Made by a program: the position numbers and the translations under genes. Positions 24,341-33,036 of a stretch of DNA of 64,000 nt are shown piece by piece (the stretch's first letter is position 1; each line of letters starts with the position of its first letter). Source of the DNA: JABCPE02 sp963518955 (GTDB taxonomy: Bacteria > Bacteroidota > Bacteroidia > Flavobacteriales > Weeksellaceae); assembly GCA_963518955.1 (NCBI GenBank), contig CAUQKI010000003.1, forward strand, positions 84,869 through 148,868, given 5' to 3'. The notes under the pieces are model-generated. The model was not told where the DNA came from. It did no database searches and was given only the letters and a program-made list of their open reading frames with translations.

Positions 24341-25564
24341 ATGAGATGGGCTAATGGATTAGACAAAATAGGGCTTCTGCTCTATATCCTTATCGTTTTG
24401 TTTGGTATCGCTAATGTGTATAGTGTAAGTGCAGATAGTGGTATAAAACAGGCGGTTTGGTTCGGTATCTCATTGTTTGTTATGATGATGATTTTGTTTG
24501 TCCGTGGAAGTGTTTTTGAGAGTTTGGCGCCGTTTTTTTTCATTGTTGCAGTTGTTTTGCTCGTTGGGCTTTTTCCATTTGGGAAAGAAATTAACGGACA
24601 GAGAAACTGGTATGTATTTGGGCCGATAAGTTTGCAGCCAGTGGAATTTGTGAAAATAGCCATTGCCCTTATGATGTCCTCTTATGTAGGAAACCCAGAT
24701 TTCAGTATGAAAAACGGGAGGTCATTATTGACAGCTTTCGCTATCATTGGTATTCCTGGGCTTTTGGTGCTGTTGCAACCAGATGTAGGTTCTTTGATGG
24801 TGTTCATGGCGTTTGCCATTGCTCTGTATCGTGAGGGGCTTAGTGGGTGGCTCTTTACTGCTGGTTTTTCAGTGGTAGGGATATTTTTAGTGTCATTGGT
24901 TTTTGAACCTTTGTATGTTGTAAGTGTAGTTGTACTTTTGATATTGTTAGGAGTTTATTTTAGTGGAATTCGGTTTAGTTTTAGTACGATTTTTACGCTT
25001 GTGGTAAGTATCGTTTTACTAGCAGGAATAAGTTTTGGTGCACCTAAAGTAATGGAAAAACTCCCAAAACACCAGAGGGAAAGGATAGAGGTTTTGTTCA
25101 AAGGAGAAAAAGCATTCCGTGATACAGCAGGATATAATTTGCTTTACTCTAAAACAGCGATAGGTTCTGGCGGACTTCTTGGGAAAGGCTATAAGGAAGG
25201 CTCTGTTACTCAGGGGCATTTCGTGCCGGAGCAGCGTACGGATTATATTTTCTGTACCGTCGGTGAGGAGTGGGGCTTCGTGGGGAGTTCTGTTTTGGTA
25301 CTTCTTTATGCAGTGTATATAGGGCGGATTTATTTCTTGGCCGAACGCCAAAAGCCTGTGTTCAATAGAGTTTTCGGATATTGTTTTGCATCGATTTTGA
25401 TGATGCACTTTGCTATAAATGTGGGGATGGTTATGGGGCTGTTCCCTACGGTGGGGATTCCGCTGCCTTATTTCAGTTATGGGGGAAGTTCCCTTTTGGC
25501 GTTTTCTATAATGACCGCTATGTTTTTTAGGCTAAACTATGAGGATAGAAATAGTTTGATTTAA
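24341..25564 (+). CDS. rodA: Rod shape-determining protein RodA (SEDS glycosyltransferase)
   Basis: SEDS-family peptidoglycan polymerase working with PBP2. 407 residues with about ten hydrophobic segments. Family landmarks are EINGQRNWYVFGPISLQPVEFVKIA near residue 84, LQPDVGSLMVF near 146, HFVPEQRTDYIFCTVGEEWGF near 292 and the C-terminal GIPLPYFSYGGSSLLAF motif. It starts 3 bp after mrdA and closes the operon. No clear terminator was seen in the following 100 bp. Confidence 0.97.
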   Translation: MRWANGLDKIGLLLYILIVLFGIANVYSVSADSGIKQAVWFGISLFVMMMILFVRGSVFESLAPFFFIVAVVLLVGLFPFGKEINGQRNWYVFGPISLQPVEFVKIAIALMMSSYVGNPDFSMKNGRSLLTAFAIIGIPGLLVLLQPDVGSLMVFMAFAIALYREGLSGWLFTAGFSVVGIFLVSLVFEPLYVVSVVVLLILLGVYFSGIRFSFSTIFTLVVSIVLLAGISFGAPKVMEKLPKHQRERIEVLFKGEKAFRDTAGYNLLYSKTAIGSGGLLGKGYKEGSVTQGHFVPEQRTDYIFCTVGEEWGFVGSSVLVLLYAVYIGRIYFLAERQKPVFNRVFGYCFASILMMHFAINVGMVMGLFPTVGIPLPYFSYGGSSLLAFSIMTAMFFRLNYEDRNSLI

Positions 25565-25641
25565 AAAACAAGAATATTTTCTAAAATTTTTATAAAGAGT
25601 GTTTTTTTAGGGGGTGTTAATGAGAAAAATAATATTTTTAT

Positions 25642-25649
25642 TAACTTTG
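25642..25649 (+). promoter_or_regulatory. -7 element of glnN
   Basis: TAACTTTG lies 20 bp upstream of the glnN ATG. Confidence 0.55.
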
Positions 25650-25669
25650 CCCTATAAAAACATATACAT

Positions 25670-27868
25670 ATGTCAATATTAAGGTTTAGTGCGTTAGAAA
25701 AACTGCCTTTTATCAATTATAGAAAAGATAATTTCGTGGAAACTCCGCCTAAATTATCAGAATTATTTTGTGAAAATGTATTTTCTGAAGAGAAAATGCG
25801 TGAGTTCTTGACCAAAGAGGCCTTCACAGCTGTGATGGATGCCATAAAGAACGGAACTAAAATCCAAAGGTCAGTAGCAGACCAAGTGGCTCTCGGTATG
25901 AAAAACTGGGCAATGACCAAGGGCGTTACTCACTACACGCATTGGTTTCAGCCGCTTACGGGAACTACCGCAGAAAAACACGATACTTTTTTCACTCCGA
26001 TAGGTGAGGGCAAGGCCATGGAACGCTTTAACGGAGCGAACCTTATTCAGCAGGAGCCAGACGCGTCTTCTTTCCCTAATGGAGGAATTAGAAACACCTT
26101 TGAGGCGAGAGGCTATACCGCTTGGGATCCTACTTCTCCAGCGTTTATTATGGGAACTACCCTTTGTATTCCTTCTATTTTTATTTCCTATACAGGCGAA
26201 ACATTGGATTACAAAGCTCCGCTTCTGAGAGCATTACACGCTGTGGATGAGGCAGCTACAGAGGTTTGTCAGTATTTTGATAAAAATGTAACCAAAGTTA
26301 CGGCTACACTTGGCTGGGAGCAGGAATATTTCCTTGTAGATTCGGCGCTTTTTAAGACCAGACCAGACCTTTTGATGACAGGAAAAACCCTTTTAGGGCA
26401 CTCACCAGCGAAGGGACAGCAGCTGGAAGACCATTATTTTGGTTCTATTCCTACCCGTGTGATGAATTTCATGAAGGAATTAGAGATAGAATGCGTGAAA
26501 CTGGGCATTCCAGTATCTACAAGACATAATGAAAATGCACCGAATCAATACGAACTTGCGCCAATGTTTGAGGAAGCGAATGTGGCAGTTGACCACAACT
26601 CTCTGTTGATGGATCTGATGGCGAGAATAGCGCATAAGCACCATTTTCATATACTTTTCCATGAAAAGCCATTTGCGGGAGTCAATGGAAGTGGTAAGCA
26701 TAACAACTGGTCGCTCTCTACCAATACAGGCGAAAACCTGCTGAGTCCAGGGAAAAACCCGAAAAAAAATCTTCAGTTTTTGACCTTTTTTGTAAATGTG
26801 ATTAAGGCGGTGAGCGAATATGCAGACCTTCTTCGTGCAGGGATTGCCACTGCGGGGAATGACTATCGTCTTGGAGCCAATGAGGCGCCGCCAGCGATTA
26901 TTTCTGTGTTTATTGGTTCTCAGCTTTATGGAGTTTTGGAGGAATTGGAAAAAGTGAGCGAGGGGAAACTCAGCGCTGATGAAAAATATGATTTAAAACT
27001 AAATGTAGTCGGCAAAATCCCTGAAATTCTACTGGACAACACAGATAGAAACCGAACTTCGCCGTTTGCTTTTACAGGGAATAAATTTGAGATACGAGCG
27101 GTCGGTTCTTCGGCGAACTGCGCAGAGGCGATGACTATCATGAATTCCATTATGGCAAAACAGCTTCGTGTCTTTAAAAAGGAAGTAGATGCTTTGATAG
27201 AAGAAAAAGGACTGAAAAAAGATGAGGCTATTTTTAATGTACTGAGAGAATACATTAAGCAGTCTAAAAATATAATGTTCGAAGGAGATGGCTATTCCGA
27301 AGATTGGGTAAAAGAAGCTAAAAAACGAGGGCTGAGCAACCTGAAAACCACGCCAGAGGCTTTGAAAAGAGAACTAGACCCGAAATTCATCAGTATGTAT
27401 GAAGAAATGGGAATTTACACTCAGCGTGAAATAGAGGCAAGAAACGAAATCAAGTTAGAGAAATACAGCAACATCGTAGGAATAGAGGCGAAAGTGCTGG
27501 CAGATGTGGCAAGAAACCACATCATTCCATCAGCATTGAAATATCAGAACAGGCTGATAGACAATGTAAAAGGACTGAAAGAAATCTACGGAGAAAAAGA
27601 CTTTAGACCTTTGGCGAAAGAGCAGATGAATCTGATTGAGAGGATTTCTCACAATGTCCACCAAATAAAAATAGGTGTGGATGAACTTTTGGAAGCCAAA
27701 CAAAGAGCGGAAGCTATAGAGGACAATCAAAAACAAGCAGAAGCATTTTGTCAGGGAGTGAAGCCGCTTTTCTCAAAAATACGAGAAGCATCAGACGCCT
27801 TGGAAATGATGGTGGATGATGAGCTTTGGCCGATGACTAAATACCGCGAACTGCTCTTTACGAAATAA
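25670..27868 (+). CDS. glnN: Type III glutamine synthetase
   Basis: Assimilates ammonium onto glutamate using ATP. At 732 residues it is the large GSIII type, common in Bacteroidota and cyanobacteria, rather than the 470-residue GSI. Landmarks are the GSIII N-terminal region (THYTHWFQPLTGTTAEKHD), the LGWEQEYFLVD catalytic block, STRHNENAPNQYELAPMFEEANVAVDHN, the NGSGKHNNWSLST loop and the RAVGSSANCAEAMT segment. It is a single-gene unit bounded by its own promoter and terminator. Confidence 0.97.
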   Translation: MSILRFSALEKLPFINYRKDNFVETPPKLSELFCENVFSEEKMREFLTKEAFTAVMDAIKNGTKIQRSVADQVALGMKNWAMTKGVTHYTHWFQPLTGTTAEKHDTFFTPIGEGKAMERFNGANLIQQEPDASSFPNGGIRNTFEARGYTAWDPTSPAFIMGTTLCIPSIFISYTGETLDYKAPLLRALHAVDEAATEVCQYFDKNVTKVTATLGWEQEYFLVDSALFKTRPDLLMTGKTLLGHSPAKGQQLEDHYFGSIPTRVMNFMKELEIECVKLGIPVSTRHNENAPNQYELAPMFEEANVAVDHNSLLMDLMARIAHKHHFHILFHEKPFAGVNGSGKHNNWSLSTNTGENLLSPGKNPKKNLQFLTFFVNVIKAVSEYADLLRAGIATAGNDYRLGANEAPPAIISVFIGSQLYGVLEELEKVSEGKLSADEKYDLKLNVVGKIPEILLDNTDRNRTSPFAFTGNKFEIRAVGSSANCAEAMTIMNSIMAKQLRVFKKEVDALIEEKGLKKDEAIFNVLREYIKQSKNIMFEGDGYSEDWVKEAKKRGLSNLKTTPEALKRELDPKFISMYEEMGIYTQREIEARNEIKLEKYSNIVGIEAKVLADVARNHIIPSALKYQNRLIDNVKGLKEIYGEKDFRPLAKEQMNLIERISHNVHQIKIGVDELLEAKQRAEAIEDNQKQAEAFCQGVKPLFSKIREASDALEMMVDDELWPMTKYRELLFTK

Positions 27869-27875
27869 ACAAACG

Positions 27876-27907
27876 CTCAGTGCAAGATTTTGTGCTGAGT
27901 TTTTTTA
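27876..27907 (+). terminator. Terminator of glnN
   Basis: A 10-bp stem with two wobble pairs (27876-27885 with 27890-27899), a GATT loop and T7 following. Confidence 0.8.
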
Positions 27908-27923
27908 ATAAAGATATAAAAAC

Positions 27924-28958
27924 ATGAATCAGAGAGAAAAACAATTACAATTTCATAAAAATTTGGCGACAGGGCTTCTTGTCTTGATGTTTGTCATCTA
28001 CATAAGTATGGTGTTTTTGCAGAAAAAACATCCCGAACTTTCCTTTATAGGCTATGTGAAGGCTTTTTCCGAGGCTGCTATGGTGGGAGCTCTTGCCGAC
28101 TGGTTTGCAGTAACGGCATTATTTCAAAAGCCAATGGGACTGCCCATTCCGCACACTAATTTGATAGAAGAGCGAAAGGTGGATATCGGGAATAATTTGG
28201 GAGGCTTTGTTGTAGAGAATTTTTTAAAACCAAAGCAGATTCGTTCACATATTGAAAATATTAAGGTATCTAAATATATGGTAGAATGGTTTTCCAAAGA
28301 AACCACTCCTGAAAAAATAGAAAACATCATAAAGGGAATGTCCCTCAATGTGAGAGCCAGTCAGATGCTTGTGGAGTTTTTGGATAAGGGAAAACATCAG
28401 AAATTATTCAGCCAACTTTTTGAGAAAATAGAAGTTTATATTTCTGAAAACCAAAATGTGGTTCGGAGAGAAATAGACAATCGGTTTCCGCCGCTTATTC
28501 CATCTTTTATTAGAGAAGCAATTTCGGAAAAAGTGGTGGATGGTTTGCAGGAATTTGTAATGAAAATTACCAGAGATGGGGCGCATTCTGTAAGGCGAGA
28601 AATGACCACGCAGCTCTATGATTTTGCTGAAAGGCTTAATTCTTCTGAATGGGAAAATAAAATCACAAAACTCCTGCAAGATAATGTAAATAAGCAAATT
28701 AGCGGATTTAAAACCAATGAAGAGTTTCAGAAAAAGCTGGATGTTTGGTTTCAGAAGACGGCTTATAGATTTGCATTAAGAAATAAAACCAAAATAGGCG
28801 ATTTTATCAGTGATACCGTTAAAAACTGGGAAGGCAAAGAGCTGAGCCAAAAACTGGAAATGGAAGTAGGAAAAGACTTGCAGTTTATCAGAATCAATGG
28901 GACTTTGGTAGGAGGTATGGTAGGTCTGGTAATATATGCTCTTACACAGCTTTTGTAG
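27924..28958 (+). CDS. DUF445 family membrane protein
   Basis: 344-residue protein with one hydrophobic helix near the N-terminus (about 16-32) and one at the extreme C-terminus (GTLVGGMVGLVIYALTQLL), the DUF445 topology. The motif AFSEAAMVGALADWFAVTALFQKPMG (residues 47-72) is the family hallmark. In between is a long amphipathic helical region. Function is unknown. It shares a terminator with the convergent porX. Confidence 0.88.
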   Translation: MNQREKQLQFHKNLATGLLVLMFVIYISMVFLQKKHPELSFIGYVKAFSEAAMVGALADWFAVTALFQKPMGLPIPHTNLIEERKVDIGNNLGGFVVENFLKPKQIRSHIENIKVSKYMVEWFSKETTPEKIENIIKGMSLNVRASQMLVEFLDKGKHQKLFSQLFEKIEVYISENQNVVRREIDNRFPPLIPSFIREAISEKVVDGLQEFVMKITRDGAHSVRREMTTQLYDFAERLNSSEWENKITKLLQDNVNKQISGFKTNEEFQKKLDVWFQKTAYRFALRNKTKIGDFISDTVKNWEGKELSQKLEMEVGKDLQFIRINGTLVGGMVGLVIYALTQLL

Positions 28959-28959
28959 A

Positions 28960-28993
28960 AAAAACAAATCGGATATCCAAGGATATCCGATTT
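28960..28993 (-). terminator. Terminator between porX and the DUF445 gene
   Basis: A 13-bp perfect inverted repeat (28966-28978 with 28981-28993). On the minus strand it is followed by a T-run, so it best fits porX, but it can act on both transcripts. Confidence 0.75.
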
Positions 28994-29030
28994 CGTCTAA
29001 AATAAATAAAATATAATGAAAAAACTAAAA

Positions 29031-30572
29031 CTACTTTGGTTCTAACACGCAGAACGGGATGATGATCTCTTCTAGGGAAATCCCTCCGTGCTGATAGGTG
29101 TCTTTATAATAATTCACAAAATGGTTGTAATTTTTAGGGTAAGCAAAGAATAAATTGTTCTTCGCAAAGATATATTTACTACTCACATTTCCTTTTGGAA
29201 GGAATAACTTTTCAGGATTAGTAATCGCCCAGACATCTTTGTCTTCATAGGTTAGACTTTTTCCTGTTTTATATCTTATGTTGGTAGAGGTTTCTCTATC
29301 ACCCACCACTTTGCTTGGTTTTCTTACATAAATCATTCCGTGGTCAGTAGTTATAACAAGCTTAAAGCCGTTTTCTGCTGCTAGTTTGATGATTTTGATA
29401 AGAGATGAATTTTCAAACCAATTGTATGTTAATGAACGGAATGTTTTATCATCTCTAATTAGCTGATCTACAATGGTATTATCGGTTTTCGCGTGAGAAA
29501 GAATGTCTATAAAGTTATAAACAATCACCAATAAATCATTGTTTTTGTGCTGATTAAAATCTTCTAATATTTTTCGCTCAAAATCAGCGTTTAATATCTT
29601 AATATATTTTGAACTTTTTCCTTGCAGACCGAGTCTTTTCATCTGGTCTTTTAGGAAATCAAATTCAAATTCATTTTTGTTTCCATCTTCATTGTCATTG
29701 AACCATTTATCTGGAAATCTTTTTTCTATTTCCAAAGGCAACAGTCCTGCGAAGAAAGAATTTCTAGCATACTGAGTCGCCGTTGGCAAGATGCTGTACA
29801 GATACTCTTCAGAAGTTTTATTGTAAAACTTAGTGAAAAGTGGCTCTACAACTTTCCATTGGTCATATCTCAGGTTATCTATCACCAAAAGAAGAACTTT
29901 GTCTTTTTCTATCTCTGGTTTTACTTTTTCCTTGAAAAGGGTGTGGTTCATCAGAGGCTTGTCATTTGAGTTAAGCCAATGTTCGTAGTTGTTTTCTATG
30001 AATTTAGCAAATTGGATATTTGCTTCTTCTTTTTGATTTTGAAGCAATTCTGAAAACTCACTATCAAAAACCTTATCAAATTTTATCTCCCAATTAAGGA
30101 TTTTCTTATAATATTCTGCCCAATCTTCATAATTATGAAGATTGGAAAGTTCCATGCTTAGATTTCTGAACTCTTGCTGGTATTCAGAAATAGTCTGCAG
30201 TTCTACTAAAGTATCTTGTTGAAGATTTTTCTTTAGTGAAAGTAGAACTTGATTTGGGTTCACTGGTTTTAGAATATAATCTGCAATTTGTGAACCTATG
30301 GCCTGCTCCATGATGTGCTCCTCTTCATTTTTCGTTACCATCACTATTTTGATGGAGCTGTCCAAGTTTTTAATCATCGGAATGGCTTCTAGGCCAGATA
30401 TGCCAGGCATACTTTCGTCAAGAAGAACGAGTGCGAAACTGTTTTCCTCTATCAGTTCCAGAGCCTCATTCACATTGTTGATAGGAGTAACGCTGTAGCC
30501 TTTGCTTTCCAAGAAAACAATATGCGGCTTTAGCATCTCTATCTCATCATCTACCCAAAGTATTTTTGACAT
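29031..30572 (-). CDS. porX: T9SS response regulator PorX (receiver plus PglZ domain)
   Basis: Two-component regulator of type IX secretion in Bacteroidota. 513 residues: an N-terminal receiver (acidic pocket D8-D9, phospho-acceptor D52, K102), a helical linker, and a C-terminal PglZ alkaline-phosphatase-fold domain (LLVIDNLRYDQWKVVEPLF near residue 230 and VITTDHGMIYV near 412). In P. gingivalis and Flavobacterium the PglZ domain is a zinc phosphodiesterase acting on cyclic oligonucleotides. It reads away from the HD-domain gene. Together with the PorG-like gene at the left edge it shows the cell has a T9SS. Confidence 0.96.
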   Translation of the reverse strand: MSKILWVDDEIEMLKPHIVFLESKGYSVTPINNVNEALELIEENSFALVLLDESMPGISGLEAIPMIKNLDSSIKIVMVTKNEEEHIMEQAIGSQIADYILKPVNPNQVLLSLKKNLQQDTLVELQTISEYQQEFRNLSMELSNLHNYEDWAEYYKKILNWEIKFDKVFDSEFSELLQNQKEEANIQFAKFIENNYEHWLNSNDKPLMNHTLFKEKVKPEIEKDKVLLLVIDNLRYDQWKVVEPLFTKFYNKTSEEYLYSILPTATQYARNSFFAGLLPLEIEKRFPDKWFNDNEDGNKNEFEFDFLKDQMKRLGLQGKSSKYIKILNADFERKILEDFNQHKNNDLLVIVYNFIDILSHAKTDNTIVDQLIRDDKTFRSLTYNWFENSSLIKIIKLAAENGFKLVITTDHGMIYVRKPSKVVGDRETSTNIRYKTGKSLTYEDKDVWAITNPEKLFLPKGNVSSKYIFAKNNLFFAYPKNYNHFVNYYKDTYQHGGISLEEIIIPFCVLEPK

Positions 30573-30693
30573 AATTTTTTTCCACTAATTTTCGGTTTTC
30601 AAAAGTATGGAGAAAAAATATTAAAATTATACCAATAAAATGTTAATGTTTGGTTAAAGTTTTTTTTATAATTTTACACGATAAAATCTTTTT

Positions 30694-31908
30694 ATGGCTA
30701 ATAAGTTGAAAATCATCAATGATCCTGTTCATGGATTTATAAAAATCCCGTATGAAATTATTTTTGATATCATGGAGCATCGCTGTTTCCAGAGATTGAG
30801 AAGGATTTCTCAAACGGGACTGCTGAGTTTGATTTTCCCAGGAGCTACCCACACTCGTTTTCACCATGCGATAGGCGCGATGCATTTGATGTTTAATGCA
30901 TTAGAAATTCTGAAACAAAAAGGTGTGAAAATTTCTACGGAAGAGGAAAAGGGAGCGATGCTGGCTGTCCTGCTTCACGATGTGGGACATGGACCTTTTT
31001 CGCATGCTTTGGAGAATATACTGATGGACAACTGGCATCACGAAAAACTTTCCCTTCTTCTGATGGAGCAGCTGAATGAGGAGTTTTCTGGCGAACTTAC
31101 GATTGCGATACAGATGTTTCAGGGAAAATATCATCGTAAATTTTTTAATCAATTGATTTCTTCACAGCTCGATGTGGACAGGTTAGATTATCTAAAACGA
31201 GACAGTTTCTACACAGGAGTTTCGGAAGGGAATATCAATACGCAGCGGATTTTATCAACTCTAAATGTCCTTGATGATGAGTTGGTTTTGGATGAAAAAG
31301 GAATTTATTCCATTGAGCATTATCTCGTGGCAAGGATGTTTATGTATTGGCAGGTTTATTATCATAAAGCAGCAGTATTGGCAGAAAATTTATTGATAAA
31401 AATAATGAACAGAGCCAAAACATTAGTTTCGCAAAATGTGAGAGTAGAAGCTTCTGAAAATCTCAAATATTTCTTGTACAGAGAGAGTTCCACAGAGGCT
31501 ACGGAGGAAGATATAGCGAGATTTATGGAGCTGGATGATACGGATGTGTTACAGGCTATAAAATCATGGAAAAATCATGATGATTTCGTGCTTTCGTATC
31601 TTTGTAAAACGGTTATTAACAGGAAGTTTCCTAAAATTATTTACTCTTCTACACCTTTTTCGGATGATTTGGTGCAGGAGAAAGTGCGGGAAACTAATTT
31701 GCATTTTGGGATAGAAAACGGAGACTTATTGGTGGATAATATTGAAAGAAATCTGCTGCCTTATGATAAAACCAAACAGCCTATCTATCTCCTGCGAAAT
31801 GACATGGAAAAAGTGGCATTGGAACAGGCAGGAAGCCAGATTTTATCGATGAATATCAATGAAAAAACAACGAGATATATTTTGTTCTTTCCAAAAGAGA
31901 TTTCATGA
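30694..31908 (+). CDS. HD-domain phosphohydrolase (dGTPase-like)
   Basis: 404-residue protein with the HD superfamily metal-site motifs: THTRFHHAIGAMHLM near residue 51, VLLHDVGHGPFSHALE near residue 92 and SQLDVDRLDYLKRDSFYTG near 155. It opens with NDPVHGFIKIP, typical of the dNTPase/YdhJ-type group that sits before lpxD in many Bacteroidota. A nucleotide triphosphohydrolase role is plausible but the substrate is unknown. Confidence 0.88.
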   Translation: MANKLKIINDPVHGFIKIPYEIIFDIMEHRCFQRLRRISQTGLLSLIFPGATHTRFHHAIGAMHLMFNALEILKQKGVKISTEEEKGAMLAVLLHDVGHGPFSHALENILMDNWHHEKLSLLLMEQLNEEFSGELTIAIQMFQGKYHRKFFNQLISSQLDVDRLDYLKRDSFYTGVSEGNINTQRILSTLNVLDDELVLDEKGIYSIEHYLVARMFMYWQVYYHKAAVLAENLLIKIMNRAKTLVSQNVRVEASENLKYFLYRESSTEATEEDIARFMELDDTDVLQAIKSWKNHDDFVLSYLCKTVINRKFPKIIYSSTPFSDDLVQEKVRETNLHFGIENGDLLVDNIERNLLPYDKTKQPIYLLRNDMEKVALEQAGSQILSMNINEKTTRYILFFPKEIS

Positions 31909-31952
31909 TTTTTTATGTTAAAAATATAAACAAATATAAATTTTTATTATAC

Positions 31953-31996
31953 TAATAGGATTTTTCTTATCTTTTAATAGGATTTTTCTTATCTTT
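31953..31996 (+). repeat. Perfect 22-bp tandem repeat in the lpxD promoter
   Basis: Two head-to-tail identical 22-bp units (31953-31974 and 31975-31996) lie directly before lpxD. Each contains AGGATTTTTCTTATCTTT. Only the second copy is followed by G, completing the TATCTTTG -7 element. Confidence 0.85.
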
Positions 31997-31997
31997 G
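31990..31997 (+). promoter_or_regulatory. -7 element of the lpxD operon, very close to the start codon
   Basis: TATCTTTG ends 7 bp before the lpxD ATG at 32005, so transcription would begin at or within a few bases of the start codon. Confidence 0.5.
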
Positions 31998-32004
31998 CAC
32001 GATT

Positions 32005-33036
32005 ATGGAGTTTACAGCTGCTGAAATTGCAGGTCTTATTAAAGGAAAAGTAATTGGAGACCAAGGAATAAAAGTTCATGGATTTTCCCCTATAGAAGAG
32101 GGGAAGCATGGACATTTGTCTTTTATTGCGAATGAAAAATTTGCACATTTTCTACACTCTACAGAGAGTTCTGTGCTTATTGTTTCAAAAAATCTTTTGA
32201 AAGAAGAAAATTATAAGCCAGCCATCATAGAGGTGGAAGATGCATATCTTGCATTTCAGGTTTTGATGAACCTTTATCAGCAGATGACTGAAAAGAAAAA
32301 AGGAATAGAAGAGCAGAGTTTTATTCATGAAACAGCTGTTTTAGGCGAGGATGTTTATGTAGGTTCATTTACTTATATTTCGGAAAATGCAGCGATTGGT
32401 GATGGCGTTCAGCTTGCTCCACAGGTTTTCATTGGTAAAAATGTGAAAATCGGTAAAAATTCTAAAATAGACAGCGGTGCGAAAATCTATGACGGCTGTA
32501 TCATTGGAGAGAATTGCGTTGTCCACTCCAATACTGTGGTAGGAGGAGATGGATTTGGTTTTCAGCCTACACCAAACGGATATGATAAAATCCCACAGCT
32601 GGGAAATGTAATCATAGAGAACAATGTAGAAATAGGCTCTAACTGTAGTATTGACAGGGCTACCATAGGTTCTACCATTATAGGAGAAGGGACTAAAATA
32701 GATAATCTTATCCAAATCGCACACAATGTGAAAATTGGAAAAAATAATGTGATTGCTGCGCAGGCAGGAATTGCGGGTTCTACTACCATTGGCAACTGGA
32801 ATATGATCGGTGGTCAGGTGGGAATTGTAGGACATATCAACATAGGAAATCAAGTGAAAATACAAGCACAGAGTGGTGTAAATAAAAATGTGAAAGATGG
32901 TGAGGCACTGTATGGAGCACCAGCCATAGATGCAGGAGACTACCGAAGAAACTATGTGCATTTCAGAAACTTGACAGAAATAGTAAAAAGAATAAATCAA
33001 TTAGAAAATAACTCAAAAGATAAAACTAATGAGTGA
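32005..33036 (+). CDS. lpxD: UDP-3-O-acylglucosamine N-acyltransferase LpxD
   Basis: Third step of lipid A synthesis, adding a hydroxyacyl chain to the amino group of UDP-3-O-acyl-GlcN. 343 residues: an N-terminal uridine-binding domain (residues 1-100, including GHLSFIANEKF) and a left-handed beta-helix of hexapeptide repeats with GGDGFGFQPTPNGYDKIPQLGNV and a catalytic His in IQIAHNVKIG. First gene of the lpxD/lpxC-fabZ/lpxA/efp/lpxD2 operon. Its stop overlaps the lpxC-fabZ start. Confidence 0.96.
   Translation: MEFTAAEIAGLIKGKVIGDQGIKVHGFSPIEEGKHGHLSFIANEKFAHFLHSTESSVLIVSKNLLKEENYKPAIIEVEDAYLAFQVLMNLYQQMTEKKKGIEEQSFIHETAVLGEDVYVGSFTYISENAAIGDGVQLAPQVFIGKNVKIGKNSKIDSGAKIYDGCIIGENCVVHSNTVVGGDGFGFQPTPNGYDKIPQLGNVIIENNVEIGSNCSIDRATIGSTIIGEGTKIDNLIQIAHNVKIGKNNVIAAQAGIAGSTTIGNWNMIGGQVGIVGHINIGNQVKIQAQSGVNKNVKDGEALYGAPAIDAGDYRRNYVHFRNLTEIVKRINQLENNSKDKTNE

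Noticed and set aside
32365..33000. Minus-strand 211-codon ORF opposite lpxD
   Set aside because: Arises from the periodic hexapeptide-repeat codons of lpxD; rich in Ser/Tyr/His/Ile with no protein family features.
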